In this document: piece by piece, positions 26,776 through 36,500 of the stretch | Position numbering within the stretch: the stretch's first letter is position 1 | How the letters are laid out: the number at the start of each line of letters is the position of its first letter | Assembly: GCF_009915685.1 (NCBI RefSeq) | Contig: NZ_JAABLP010000002.1 | From: Pannonibacter tanglangensis | GTDB taxonomy: Bacteria; Pseudomonadota; Alphaproteobacteria; Rhizobiales; Stappiaceae | DNA: 64,000 nt | Reading direction: 5' to 3' (one strand) | Notes under the pieces: generated by a model | Told to the model about the DNA's origin: nothing | Seen by the model: only the letters and a program-made list of their open reading frames with translations | Database searches by the model: none | Translations under genes and position numbers: made by a program

Positions 26776-28115
26776 CGCGCCTGATCGCCTATTTCTGGCC
26801 GGAGCGCATCGCGGCCCAGCTGATGCTGGTGATGATCTCCGCCCTGATCCTCATCACAACCTTCGTCTTCGCCTTCTTTGCCCTGTTGCGGCCAACCGCC
26901 CCCCATTCCGACGCGATCTCGCAGATGCTGCTGCTGGGCCGCACGGTCCATCTCCTGAACGAGGCCGCACCGGCCGAGCGTCCCGGCCTCATCCGCGACA
27001 TCAACGCGGCGACGCGGCGATACGAGCTGCATCTGGTCGACCCGTCCGAGCCGCTGCTGGGCGTGCCGCCGGCGCTGCAGGACCGGATCACGCCGCCGCG
27101 AGACCTGGATGCCGGCATGCGCTTTCTCGGCTCCATGCCGATGGGGCCGGAGCGCGGCGTGGTGGTGGAGTTCTCGCTCGCCGACGGCACGCGGCTCAGG
27201 GCCGAGCATCTGGCGAAGCGCGGCGGTCCGCCGCTCATCGGCAGCCCCTTCCTGCAGATCCTGTTCTTCCTGGCGCTCAGTCTTGCCATGCTGCTGGTCT
27301 GGGCCCTGCGCACGCTGGTGCGGCCGTTGTCCGACCTGGAGCGGGCGGTGTCGGTGTTCGGCGAGGGGCAGGCGGAACCGGTCATCGTCACCGAGCGCGG
27401 TCCGCGCGAGGTGCGGGCGGCAGCCTCAGCCTTCAACCGGATGCAGGTGCGCATCCGCGATCTCATCGACCGGCGCACCCGCATGCTGGCGGCCATCGGT
27501 CACGACCTGCGCACGCCGCTGACCCGGTTGCGCCTGCGGCTCGAACTGATGGATGACGGCGACCAGAAGGATCGCAACCTCGCCGACCTTGCGGTGATGG
27601 AGGCCCAGATCAATGGCGCGCTTACCTTCCTGCGCGAGGGCCGGACCGGGGAACGCACGGGACCGGTCGATCTCCCGAGCCTGCTCCTGTCGGTGCAGGA
27701 CCAGTATGAGGACATGGGCCAGACCGTCACGCTGACCTGTGCCCCCGGGCTGACCGTGCATGGTCGCGCCAGCGAAATGGTCCGGGCAGTGTCCAACCTG
27801 ATCGACAATGCCCACCGCCATGCAGGCATCCCGGACGTGCGGGCCTTTGCGCGGGAGGACCAGATCCTGATCGAGGTGGCCGACCATGGTCCCGGGCTGT
27901 CCAGCGCGGAGAAGCTGCGCCTGATCGAGCCGTTCGAGCGCGGGGATGCGGCGCGGACCGTGGCCGACGGGCAGGGGATGGGCCAGGCAACCGGCTTCGG
28001 CCTCGGGCTTGCGACCGCACGCGCCATTGCCGAAGGCCACGGGGGCAGGCTGGAGCTGGACGACACGCAGGGGGGCGGGCTGACGGCGCGCATCCTGCTG
28101 CCACGGGCCGGCTGA
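26772..28115 (+). CDS. EnvZ-like membrane sensor histidine kinase
   Basis: This 447-residue kinase is the partner of the overlapping response regulator. GTG at 26772 overlaps that gene's stop. A first membrane segment lies near residues 15-38. A periplasmic region of about 120 residues and a second membrane segment (LFFLALSLAMLLVWAL) follow. A HAMP linker leads to the HisKA phospho-acceptor His244 in AIGHDLRTPLTRLRLR. The HATPase domain has the N-box NLIDNAHRHA and G-boxes DHGPGLS and GFGLGLATARAIAEGHGG. The compact arrangement resembles EnvZ. Confidence 0.93.
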   Translation: MTRLIAYFWPERIAAQLMLVMISALILITTFVFAFFALLRPTAPHSDAISQMLLLGRTVHLLNEAAPAERPGLIRDINAATRRYELHLVDPSEPLLGVPPALQDRITPPRDLDAGMRFLGSMPMGPERGVVVEFSLADGTRLRAEHLAKRGGPPLIGSPFLQILFFLALSLAMLLVWALRTLVRPLSDLERAVSVFGEGQAEPVIVTERGPREVRAAASAFNRMQVRIRDLIDRRTRMLAAIGHDLRTPLTRLRLRLELMDDGDQKDRNLADLAVMEAQINGALTFLREGRTGERTGPVDLPSLLLSVQDQYEDMGQTVTLTCAPGLTVHGRASEMVRAVSNLIDNAHRHAGIPDVRAFAREDQILIEVADHGPGLSSAEKLRLIEPFERGDAARTVADGQGMGQATGFGLGLATARAIAEGHGGRLELDDTQGGGLTARILLPRAG

Positions 28116-28256
28116 GCCCGGCGCGCCGCACGGACCTGGGGTCCTGCGGGCCCGAAGCCGGCGCAGGGACGGGACTGTTTCCGCTGGCCGCGGCCCGGGG
28201 CTCCGGTTATATCGGCGCTTCGAGAACATCAGGCCGGATATCTGGCGGAGGTCACC

Positions 28257-29150
28257 ATGCAGACGGTCAGAGTGCGGATCGCCGCCGACGAACAGGAAGC
28301 CAAGCGCATCTATGGCGTCATCGAGCGCGCCTTCGAGGACGAGGGCAACCCGGTTACGGTCTACGAGTTCACGCCCGACGGACGCGTGTGGGCGGTCGAG
28401 GTCCTGCTGTTCGGGCTCGAGCCGGACGAGGCCATCGCCGAGGTGCAGGAGCGTGTCGGCCCGGACGCCTTCACGGCGCCCGTCGAGGCGGAGCTGCTTG
28501 AGGATCTGAACTGGGTGCAGAAGAGCCTGGAGGGCCTCGCACCGGTCCGGGCCGGACGCTTCGTCGTGCATGGCTCGCATGACCGCGACAAGGTGCCGGC
28601 CGGCGCGATCGGCATCGAGATCGAGGCGGCGCTCGCCTTCGGCACCGGCCATCACGGCACCACCGAAGGCTGCCTGCGCGAGATCGACCGGCTGGTCGGC
28701 CGCTGGCACTTCGACCGGATCCTCGATCTCGGCACGGGCACCGGCGTGCTGGCGATTGCGGCCGCAAAGCTCGCGCGGCAGGTGGTCGTTGCCACCGACA
28801 TCGACCCGGTGGCGACGCGCACCGCGCAGGAAAACGCGGTCCTGAACCAGGTGCCGCATCTGATCCGCACCTTTACGGCGGCCGGGGTCGAGGACCGGCG
28901 CTTTGCGGAGTTCGGGCCGTTCGACCTCGTCATTGCCAACATTCTCGCCCGGCCGCTGATGCAGATGGCCAGGTCGATCTCGTCGCGGATGACCGGGGAT
29001 GCCACGCTCATCCTGTCGGGGCTGCGCGTCGAGGACGGTCCGCGCATCCTGTTTGCCTATGGCACACAGGGGTTCCGGCTCGTGCGGCGCTGGGACAAGA
29101 ACGGCTGGCTGACGCTCACGCTCGTGCGCGGCGGTGTTCACGCCGCCTGA
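28257..29150 (+). CDS. prmA: PrmA, ribosomal protein L11 methyltransferase
   Basis: This SAM-dependent methyltransferase of 297 residues modifies lysines and the N-terminus of ribosomal protein L11. The SAM-binding loop LDLGTGTGVLAIAAAKL lies near residue 158, preceded by the PrmA motif LAFGTGHHGTTEGCL. The catalytic-site motif DLVIANILARPL follows near residue 223. Length is typical. It lies 141 bases after the kinase, probably with its own promoter, and is closed by a strong terminator. Confidence 0.94.
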   Translation: MQTVRVRIAADEQEAKRIYGVIERAFEDEGNPVTVYEFTPDGRVWAVEVLLFGLEPDEAIAEVQERVGPDAFTAPVEAELLEDLNWVQKSLEGLAPVRAGRFVVHGSHDRDKVPAGAIGIEIEAALAFGTGHHGTTEGCLREIDRLVGRWHFDRILDLGTGTGVLAIAAAKLARQVVVATDIDPVATRTAQENAVLNQVPHLIRTFTAAGVEDRRFAEFGPFDLVIANILARPLMQMARSISSRMTGDATLILSGLRVEDGPRILFAYGTQGFRLVRRWDKNGWLTLTLVRGGVHAA

Positions 29151-29206
29151 AGCCGGGAGGGCGGCGGTCGCGCCGCCGGCTTGTCCGGGATGTCCGCGTC
29201 CAGATG

Positions 29207-29249
29207 GAAAAAGGCGGCTGCGGTCATCTGACCGCAGGCCGCCTTTTTT
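29207..29249 (+). terminator. Rho-independent terminator after prmA
   Basis: An A-rich start (GGAAAAAGGCGGC) is followed by a long hairpin. AAAGGCGGC with TGCGGTC pairs against GACCGCA with GCCGCCTTTTTT, leaving a short ATCT loop. The stem is followed by six T residues. It lies about 57 bases after the prmA stop and is nearly symmetric, so it may also work for the minus-strand DUF1127 gene. Confidence 0.85.
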
Positions 29250-29297
29250 GCTCGGGGTCTGCCCGATCTCCGCTGCGTCGGCGACGCCCCGGAGAGA

Positions 29298-29522
29298 TCA
29301 GAGCAGGGTCGCTGCCGCGCCCTGGCGCTTCAGCTCGTCACGGTCGTAGCCGTAGTGAGCCAGCGTGGCGTCGTCGAGCGACAGAAGATAGCTGTTGACG
29401 TGGCGCAGGGCCTGCTTCTCGCGGGCAGCGATCATGTGATCGAAGGCGCGGCGGAACAGGCTGCGGGCCGGCCGGCGGCCTTCACCGATGAGACCGGTCG
29501 AGGTGGCAGTGGAAAGGGCCAT
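29298..29522 (-). CDS. DUF1127 domain small protein
   Basis: This 74-residue basic protein has a C-terminal DUF1127 (YjiS-like) segment: HVNSYLLSLDDATLAHYGYDRDELKRQG. In Rhizobiales such small proteins have been linked to RNA regulation and to phosphate or stress responses, but the role here is unknown. The ATG at 29522 is preceded by GGAG at good spacing. It is transcribed divergently from the aminopeptidase P gene, with 231 bases between the starts, and convergently with prmA. Confidence 0.85.
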   Translation of the reverse strand: MALSTATSTGLIGEGRRPARSLFRRAFDHMIAAREKQALRHVNSYLLSLDDATLAHYGYDRDELKRQGAAATLL

Positions 29523-29753
29523 TTGTGCAACTCCGTGTGTGGATCCGGGCCGTAGTCCCGGCCCTTGTTGCCCGATATATGCGGTCAGGTCCGGCTGGCG
29601 AAAAGGCTTGGAATCGCATGCCAGCCCTGCGGATTTCGCATGTGCGAATTAATGGTATTGCACTGCAGCACGATACGGATTCTTAACCATTTCCGGCGCC
29701 CTCGCGGCCTCGACGGCATTGCGCGGCGCGCAACCTGTGGCTAGTGTCGCGCC

Positions 29754-31568
29754 ATGTTCCAGACATTCGACACCCCCACCGATCCGAGCGTTGGCAAGCC
29801 CCGTCTTGCCGCCCTCAAGGCTGAACTCGCACGTCGCGGACTGGATGGGTTTCTCATCCCCCGGGCGGACGCGCATCAGGGCGAATACGTGCCGCCCTGC
29901 GACTGCCGCCTGCAATGGCTGACCGGCTTTGGCGGGTCTGCCGGGGTTGCGGCCGTGCTGGGCGAGCGGGCCGCCATCTTCATCGACGGCCGCTACACGC
30001 TGCAGGTGCGCGACCAGGTCGATTGCGAGCTGTTCGAGCCGCACCACCTGATCGAGGCTCCGCCGACCGACTGGCTGCAGGCCCATCTGAAGCCGGGCAT
30101 GAAGCTCGGCTTTGATCCGATGCTGCACACCCTGAACGGCACCCGGCGGCTGCGCCAGGTCTGTGCTGCGGCCGGCGCGGAGCTGGTGGCCGTCGCAGAC
30201 AATCCGGTCGATGCGGTCTGGGCCGACCGACCCGCCGCGCCGCTCGGGGCCGTCAGCCTGCAACCGATGGACAAGGCCGGCGAGGAGGCGAGGGACAAGA
30301 TCACCCGCATCGCCGCGGCCGTCGGCCGGACGGGCGCGGATGCGGTGGTCATCACCCAGCCTGATTCCATTGCCTGGCTGTTCAACATCCGCGGCTCGGA
30401 TGTCATGCACACGCCGATCCCGCTGTCCTTTGCCGTGCTGACTGCCGCCGGCAGCGCGCAGCTCTTCATCGACGGGCGCAAGCTGTCCAACACGGTCCGC
30501 GACACGCTGGCGATGCTCACCGACATCGCCGAGCCGGCCGCCTTCCTGCCTGCGCTCGAGGCGCTGGGAGCGGCGGGCAAGGCCGTGCTGGTCGATCCGG
30601 ATCTGGCGGGCGAGGCCATCGCCACGCGCATTCTGGCCGCCGGCGGCAAGCTGGTCGAGGGGCCGGACCCCATCCTGCTGCCCAAGGCGATCAAGAACAG
30701 GGTCGAGATTGCCGGGGCCCGCGCCGCGCATCTGCGCGATGCGGTCGCCTTTGCCCGGTTCCTGTGCTGGTTCGATGCCACCGCCCCCGGCGGCGAGCTG
30801 GACGAGATCGCCGCGGCCGAGGCGCTGGAGCGCTTCCGGGTCGAGACCGGCGCGCTGCGCGACATTTCCTTCGACACGATTTCGGGCGCGGGACCGAACG
30901 GGGCCATCTGCCATTACCGCGTCAACCGGGAGAGCAACCTGCCGATCCCGGTTGGCCGGCCCTACCTGATCGATTCGGGCGGCCAGTACGAGGACGGCAC
31001 CACCGACATCACCCGTACCCTTGCGGTCGGCGAGATGACGGCGGACATGAAGCGGCATTTCACGCTCGTGCTGAAAGGTCACATCAGCATCGCCACCGCG
31101 CGGTTCCCCGTTGGCACCACCGGCGCGCAGCTCGACACGCTGGCCCGCATCGCGCTCTGGAAGGCGGGGCTCGACTATGACCACGGCACGGGCCATGGCG
31201 TCGGGTCCTTCCTCTCCGTGCATGAAGGGCCGCAGCGGATCGCCAAGACCGGGGCGCAGCCGCTGCGTCCGGGCATGATCCTGTCGAACGAGCCGGGCTA
31301 CTATCCGGCCGGGCAGTACGGGATCCGGATCGAGAACCTGGAGCTTGTGACCGAGGCTGCGGAGATCCCCGGCGGCGAGCGTCCGATGCTCGGCTTCGAG
31401 ACGCTGACGCTCGCCCCGATCGACCGCCGCCTTGTCGAGCCCGCACTCCTGACCGCCGAGGAGCGCGACTGGCTCAACCGCTATCATGCGCGGGTCAACG
31501 AGGAGGTCGGGCCGCATCTCGACGCCCGCACCCGCATCTGGCTGGAGGCCGCGACCAAGCCGGTCTGA
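29754..31568 (+). CDS. Aminopeptidase P family (M24) Xaa-Pro peptidase, long three-domain form
   Basis: This metallopeptidase of 604 residues is predicted to remove N-terminal residues ahead of proline. Two creatinase-like N-terminal domains precede the pita-bread catalytic domain. Metal ligands are visible in IDSGGQYEDGTTDITRT (two Asp), GTGHGVGSFLSVHEGP (His), SNEPGYYPAGQYGIRIEN (both Glu). The length and the C-terminal block LEAATKPV resemble the cytosolic eukaryotic-type aminopeptidase P (XPNPEP1-like) found in many alphaproteobacteria. There is no signal peptide. Confidence 0.93.
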   Translation: MFQTFDTPTDPSVGKPRLAALKAELARRGLDGFLIPRADAHQGEYVPPCDCRLQWLTGFGGSAGVAAVLGERAAIFIDGRYTLQVRDQVDCELFEPHHLIEAPPTDWLQAHLKPGMKLGFDPMLHTLNGTRRLRQVCAAAGAELVAVADNPVDAVWADRPAAPLGAVSLQPMDKAGEEARDKITRIAAAVGRTGADAVVITQPDSIAWLFNIRGSDVMHTPIPLSFAVLTAAGSAQLFIDGRKLSNTVRDTLAMLTDIAEPAAFLPALEALGAAGKAVLVDPDLAGEAIATRILAAGGKLVEGPDPILLPKAIKNRVEIAGARAAHLRDAVAFARFLCWFDATAPGGELDEIAAAEALERFRVETGALRDISFDTISGAGPNGAICHYRVNRESNLPIPVGRPYLIDSGGQYEDGTTDITRTLAVGEMTADMKRHFTLVLKGHISIATARFPVGTTGAQLDTLARIALWKAGLDYDHGTGHGVGSFLSVHEGPQRIAKTGAQPLRPGMILSNEPGYYPAGQYGIRIENLELVTEAAEIPGGERPMLGFETLTLAPIDRRLVEPALLTAEERDWLNRYHARVNEEVGPHLDARTRIWLEAATKPV

Positions 31569-31639
31569 ACGTGGGGCGGGAGAGGCTCCCCGGGGAGGCT
31601 CTTCCGCAGTGCGGTCCCGGCCTTGAGCGGGACGGGGCC

Positions 31640-31834
31640 GTCATCCCGGACCAGCGAAGCGCCGATCCGGGATCCAGATATCAGCCGCGCGACGCGCGAC
31701 ACGGTTGAGGTGGTGTCGGACTGTCGTGTTGCGTTGGTCTGTCGTGTTGCGCTGGTTCGGTGCTCGCTCGCGTTCGCGCTGGAATGCTGGATTCCGGATC
31801 TGCGGTTCGCTGCGCTCACCTTGTCCGGAATGAC
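31640..31834. repeat. Dispersed intergenic palindromic repeat, locus C1
   Basis: The left end, GTCATCCCGGACCAGCGAAG, is matched by the right end, TTGTCCGGAATGAC, in inverted orientation. GATCCGGGATCCAG and GCTGGATTCCGGATC form an inner inverted pair. The same end pattern recurs at 31885-31930 and at 53545-53732. Confidence 0.6.
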
Positions 31835-31884
31835 GACCTTCTCCCTCCACCGCCGCGCTGTCCCGGCCTTGAGCCGGGCGGCGC

Positions 31885-31930
31885 GTCATCCCGGATCTGC
31901 AGCTCGTTGCGCGCACCTTGTGCGGAATGA
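31885..31930. repeat. Dispersed intergenic palindromic repeat, locus C2 (short)
   Basis: A short version has GTCATCCCGGATCTGCAGC at the left end and TTGTGCGGAATGAC at the right end, with nothing between. It follows the longer copy C1 by 50 bases. Confidence 0.55.
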
Positions 31931-32075
31931 CGGCCGCCATCTTTCCCCGATGCCCCGGGGCCGGTGCGAACCATTTCACATCGGATCAACATGAAACCTT
32001 TGGTGCTGCGAAGGGATTTGCTAGGGTTCGGCCGGCTGCCCCGGATACGGGGCAAGAACACTGGAGGAGGATCCG

Positions 32076-33488
32076 ATGTCGCTCGCCGCGATGCAGGTGC
32101 TGGTTCGTCGCAATGAGGCAGGCATTGCTGCTGCCGGCGAGGCGCTTTCGGCGCGCTTTGGCGCCCGGGTTGCCCGCACGGCAGCGATCCGCGAGCAGCA
32201 TGGCCACACCACGTCCTGGCTGCCGAATCAGGCGCCGGACATCGTCGTCTTTGCCGAAAGCACGGAGGAGGTCGCCGAGATCGTGCGCATCTGCGCCGAG
32301 CACCGGGTTCCGGTGATCCCCTTCGGCACTGGATCGTCACTGGAGGGCCACGTCAATGCGCCCGGTGGCGGCGTCTCCGTCGACGTGTCGCGCATGAACA
32401 AGGTGCTGGCCGTGCATGCCGAGGATCTCGACTGCGTCGTGCAGCCGGGGGTCACGCGGTCGCAGCTCAATGCCTTCCTGCGCGACAGCGGGCTGTTCTT
32501 CCCGATTGATCCGGGCGCGGATGCCAGCCTCGGCGGCATGGCCTCCACCCGCGCCTCCGGCACCAACGCGGTGCGCTACGGGACGATGAAGGATGTCGTC
32601 CTTGGCCTCACCGTGGTGACCGCGGAAGGCAAGATCATCCACACCGGCGGGCGGGCGCGGAAATCCTCGGCCGGCTACGACCTGACCCGCCTGTTCGTCG
32701 GCTCCGAGGGCACGCTCGGCATCATCACCGAGCTGACGCTCCGGCTGTTCGGACAGCCGGAGGCGATCTCCGGCGGTGTCTGCCCGTTCCCGGACGTGGC
32801 GTCGGCTTGCAACGCGGTGATCATGACCATCCAGTCCGGCATTCCGGTGGCCCGCATCGAACTCCTGGACACGCTGCAGGTGCGCGCCTGCAATGCCTAT
32901 TCGGGACTGGGCCTTGCGGAGACGCCGACGCTGTTCGTGGAGTTCCACGGCACGCCGAACGGGGTAAAGGAACAGGCGGAGCTGTTCGAGGCCATTGCCG
33001 GCGAGTGTGGCGGCGGTGCCTTCCGCTGGTCGAGCCAGGCGGAGGAGCGGACCAAGCTCTGGACGGCCCGGCACAACGCCTATTTCGCCGGGATCGGCCT
33101 CAGACCCGGCTGCAAGGCCGTGACGACGGATGTCTGCGTGCCGATCTCGCGTCTGGCCGAATGCGTTGCGGCAACGGCCGACGACATCGCCGCCTCCGGC
33201 CTGATCGCACCGATCGTCGGTCATGTGGGCGACGGTAATTTCCATGTCATGGTTCTGGTGGATGTGACGGATGCGGCCGAGGTCGCCGCAGCCGAGGCCT
33301 TTGTAGAGCGCCTCAACTGGCGGGCGATCGAGATGGAGGGCACCTGCACCGGAGAACATGGTGTCGGCCAGGGCAAGATGAAGTATCTGAAGAGGGAACA
33401 TGGCGAGGCGCTGGACGTGATGCGCACGCTGAAACAGGCGCTTGATCCGCTGAACATCATGAACCCGGGCAAGATCGTGGTGATCTGA
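32076..33488 (+). CDS. FAD-binding D-2-hydroxyacid oxidase (D-lactate dehydrogenase / GlcD family)
   Basis: This flavoprotein of 470 residues has an FAD_binding_4 (VAO/PCMH) fold. The PP-loop region VIPFGTGSSLEGHVNAPGGG starts near residue 79. ADASLGGMASTRASGTNAVRYG follows near residue 148, shown as one block of the FAD site. The C-terminal FAD-linked oxidase domain contains GHVGDGNFHVM and the histidine motif EGTCTGEHGVGQGK. This pattern fits cytochrome-type D-lactate dehydrogenase (LDHD/Dld1) better than the GlcD subunit, since no GlcE or GlcF genes follow. The exact substrate is not proven. Confidence 0.88.
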   Translation: MSLAAMQVLVRRNEAGIAAAGEALSARFGARVARTAAIREQHGHTTSWLPNQAPDIVVFAESTEEVAEIVRICAEHRVPVIPFGTGSSLEGHVNAPGGGVSVDVSRMNKVLAVHAEDLDCVVQPGVTRSQLNAFLRDSGLFFPIDPGADASLGGMASTRASGTNAVRYGTMKDVVLGLTVVTAEGKIIHTGGRARKSSAGYDLTRLFVGSEGTLGIITELTLRLFGQPEAISGGVCPFPDVASACNAVIMTIQSGIPVARIELLDTLQVRACNAYSGLGLAETPTLFVEFHGTPNGVKEQAELFEAIAGECGGGAFRWSSQAEERTKLWTARHNAYFAGIGLRPGCKAVTTDVCVPISRLAECVAATADDIAASGLIAPIVGHVGDGNFHVMVLVDVTDAAEVAAAEAFVERLNWRAIEMEGTCTGEHGVGQGKMKYLKREHGEALDVMRTLKQALDPLNIMNPGKIVVI

Positions 33489-33592
33489 CCGGCGGAGGCG
33501 GCCGGGCCGCAAGTCCCGGTCCGCCGCAACCCTGCCGCATTCGCGCGGGATGGTCGGTTCGCCGGACAGCTGCATCGCTGAGACGTTGGAGA

Positions 33593-36500
33593 GTGACGCT
33601 GAACTCGGTCTATATCACGGCAGGCGTGGTCATCATCCTGGCGCTGCTGACGGCGCTGGTCGGGCCGCTCTTTGTCGACTGGACGGCCTATCGCTCCACC
33701 TTCGAGACCTATGCCGAGCAGGCGCTTGGCCACAAGGTCACGGTGCTCGGCAAGGCGGACATGAGCCTGCTGCCGGCGCCGACGCTCACCTTCACCGACG
33801 TGCGCGTCGGCGAGGCGGAAGATCCGCTGCTGATCGTCTCCCGCTTCGAGATGCAGGTGGAGCTGCCGCCGCTGTTGCGCGGCGAGATCCGCGTGCTCGA
33901 CATGCGGCTCGAACGGCCGCAGCTGACGCTGGCCATGGACGAATACGGCCGGCTGGACTGGCTGACGGACGCCACCGGCTCCGGCGCCCTGGCCAAGATC
34001 GACCCGCGCAACATCGCCTTCGACCAGATCGAGGTCGACACTGGCGCGATCACGCTGCTCGACGCCCGGGACAGTTCCAGTCACAAGCTGGAGAATGTCA
34101 ATGTCGCCATCAGCGCCCGGTCGCTCAAGGGGCCCTTCAAGGTCGATGGCAGCCTGATTCACGACGGCAATCCCTATTCGTTGCGCCTGACCACCGGTGA
34201 GCACCAGGCCGATGGCACGTTGCGGCTGCGCGCCGATCTCGTCCCGGCGCTGCAGGCGCTGCAGGTCACGCTGGATGGCACGCTGAAGCAGGAGGCGGGA
34301 GCCCCCGGTTTCGACGGCCGCTTCACGGCCAGCTCCATCGGCACGGGACAGGAGCCCGACAGCTGGCGCGCCGAGGGCAGCGCGGCGCTGACCGCCGACG
34401 GCGTGGAGGTCCCGGCCTTCGACCTGCGCATCGGACCGGAGGACCGCGCTATCAGCCTCAAGGGCGAGGCGCGCGTCGGACTTGCGGGGCAGCGGCGTTT
34501 CGAGATCAAGGCCAGCGCCAAGCAGATCGACTTCGACCGGATCTATGGGGAGGGGCCGCAGAAGCCCGTCGCGCTCGACCGGGCTCGGTCGGAGATGATC
34601 CAGCGTCTCGCCACCCTGCCGCCGTCGCCGCTGCCGGGTCTCATCAGTCTCGAGGTGCCGGCCATCGTGCTCGGCGGCGGCATCCTGCAATCGACCCGTC
34701 TCGATGTGGAAACGACCCTGGGGGGCTGGCGCGTCACGCGTCTGGCCAGCCGCCTGCCGGGGCGCGCCGAACTTGCCACGCAAGGGGAGCTCGGCACCAG
34801 CCGGGCGCTTGCCTACACTGGCACCCTGTCGTTCAACGTCGCCCAGCCGCAGGCCTTCCTGGCCTGGTTCAACCAGACGCCCTCCACGGTGCAGTCCGGC
34901 GGACCGCTCGGGATCGACGGCCGCATCGCGCTGCAGCCCGGGCAATGGTCGATGACCGGCGCGCGGCTCGACATCGGCGGGGCCACCGCCACGGGGTCGG
35001 TGTCCTATGCCGAGGGAACCGGCGGGCGGGGGCGCCTCGCCCTGTCCCTCGACGCAAGCCGGCTGGACTTTGACCAGCTCGGCGGGCTGACCGGGCTGTT
35101 CCGGCAGCCCGATGTTGCCGCAGCGCTGGCGTCCTCCGACATCTCGCTCGGCCTCTCGGCCCGCGAGATCCTGATCCGCGGCATTGCCGGCAAGGCGCTC
35201 TCGGTCCAGGCCGAGCTGGCCGGGGACAATCTGACCCTCACGAGCCTGTCGGCGGCCGATTTTGCCGGAGCCCGCATCGAGGCCAAGGGGGCCATCGAGG
35301 ATGTGGCGACGTCGCCGGCCGGCCGGATCACCGCCGCCATCGAGGCCAGCTCGCTGGCCGGACTTGTTGCCCTGGCCGAGGACCTGGCACCGGAGGCGGC
35401 CCTGACGGCCCAGCTCGCCCGGGCCGCCGACCATCTGGTCCCCGCCCGGCTTGAGGCCAGCCTCGAGGCCCGAACCACGCGGGACGGCAGCGAGAGCGAG
35501 CTGACGGTTGCCGGCAGCGCCGCCGGCGGCACCCTGCGGCTCGATGGCCGCTTTTCGGGACGGACCGACGCATGGCGTGATGGCGATGTCGCGGCAAGCC
35601 TTGCCCTCGAAGGCCCGGACGGCGCGCTGCTGCTGCGCCAGCTCGGCCTGCCGCTGACCGAGGACAGCGCCCTTGCGGCCGGAGAGATCACCGCCAGCCT
35701 GAATGGCCAGCCCGCCAAGGGCATGGCGCTCAGCCTCAGGGCGCGGGCCGGCGAAACCCGAATCGACGCCACCGGCGATCTGCAACTCGTCGAGGGGGCC
35801 GCGCCGCGCTACACGGCGGCCGTCCAGGCGCGTGCCGACGATCTCGCGCCGGTCGCGCTGCTCTGGGACAAGGTGCTGCCGGTGCTCTCCGGCGAGATCG
35901 GCATGGATCTGGCCTTTGAACTGGTCGGCGAGGGCGCGAGCATCACGCTTGACGATCTCAAGGGGACGGTGGCCGGCGTCGACATCGAAGGGCGCCTCGC
36001 CGGCAATCTCGCGCCGGCCGATGCGACCGGCGCGACGCGCCTGACCGGGGCGCTCGACTTCTCGGCCCTCGACGTCCGGGTCGTGTCCGAGCTGGTGCTG
36101 GGGGCGGACCAGTGGCTGCAGACCGACGCCGACGGGGGCTGGCCCAAGGCGGCCTTCGGTCCGGTGCAGTTGCCCAATCTCGATCTGGCGCTGGACCTGC
36201 GGGCTGAGGAGGCCTTCCTCAGCGACACGCTGGCAGTGTCGCGTCTGGCCTCCAAGCTGCGCCTGAAGCCGGACCTGCTGCGGCTCGAGGCGATCGACGC
36301 CGGGCTCGCGGGCGGCAAGATCACCGGCAATCTGGCGCTGACGCGCAGTGGCGCGGAGGCGGGGCTCAGCGGCACGCTCCAGGTCGCGGGAGCGCGTCTC
36401 GAGGAGCTTGTGTGGGAAGCGGGCGGCCGCGCGGTGGCCACCGGACAGCTCGACGCCTCGGGCGAGTTCCAGTCCTCCGGACGCTCGATCTCTGCCCTGG

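Larger units (their letters stand above)
31569..32075. other. Intergenic region with palindromic repeats
   Basis: This 507-base gap between the aminopeptidase and the flavoenzyme holds no supported gene. Two copies of the dispersed repeat lie within it (31640-31834 and 31885-31930). A local duplication, GTCTGTCGTGTTGCG-like, occurs at about 31718-31755. A good ribosome binding site for the next gene, GGAGGA, is at 32062-32067. Confidence 0.6.
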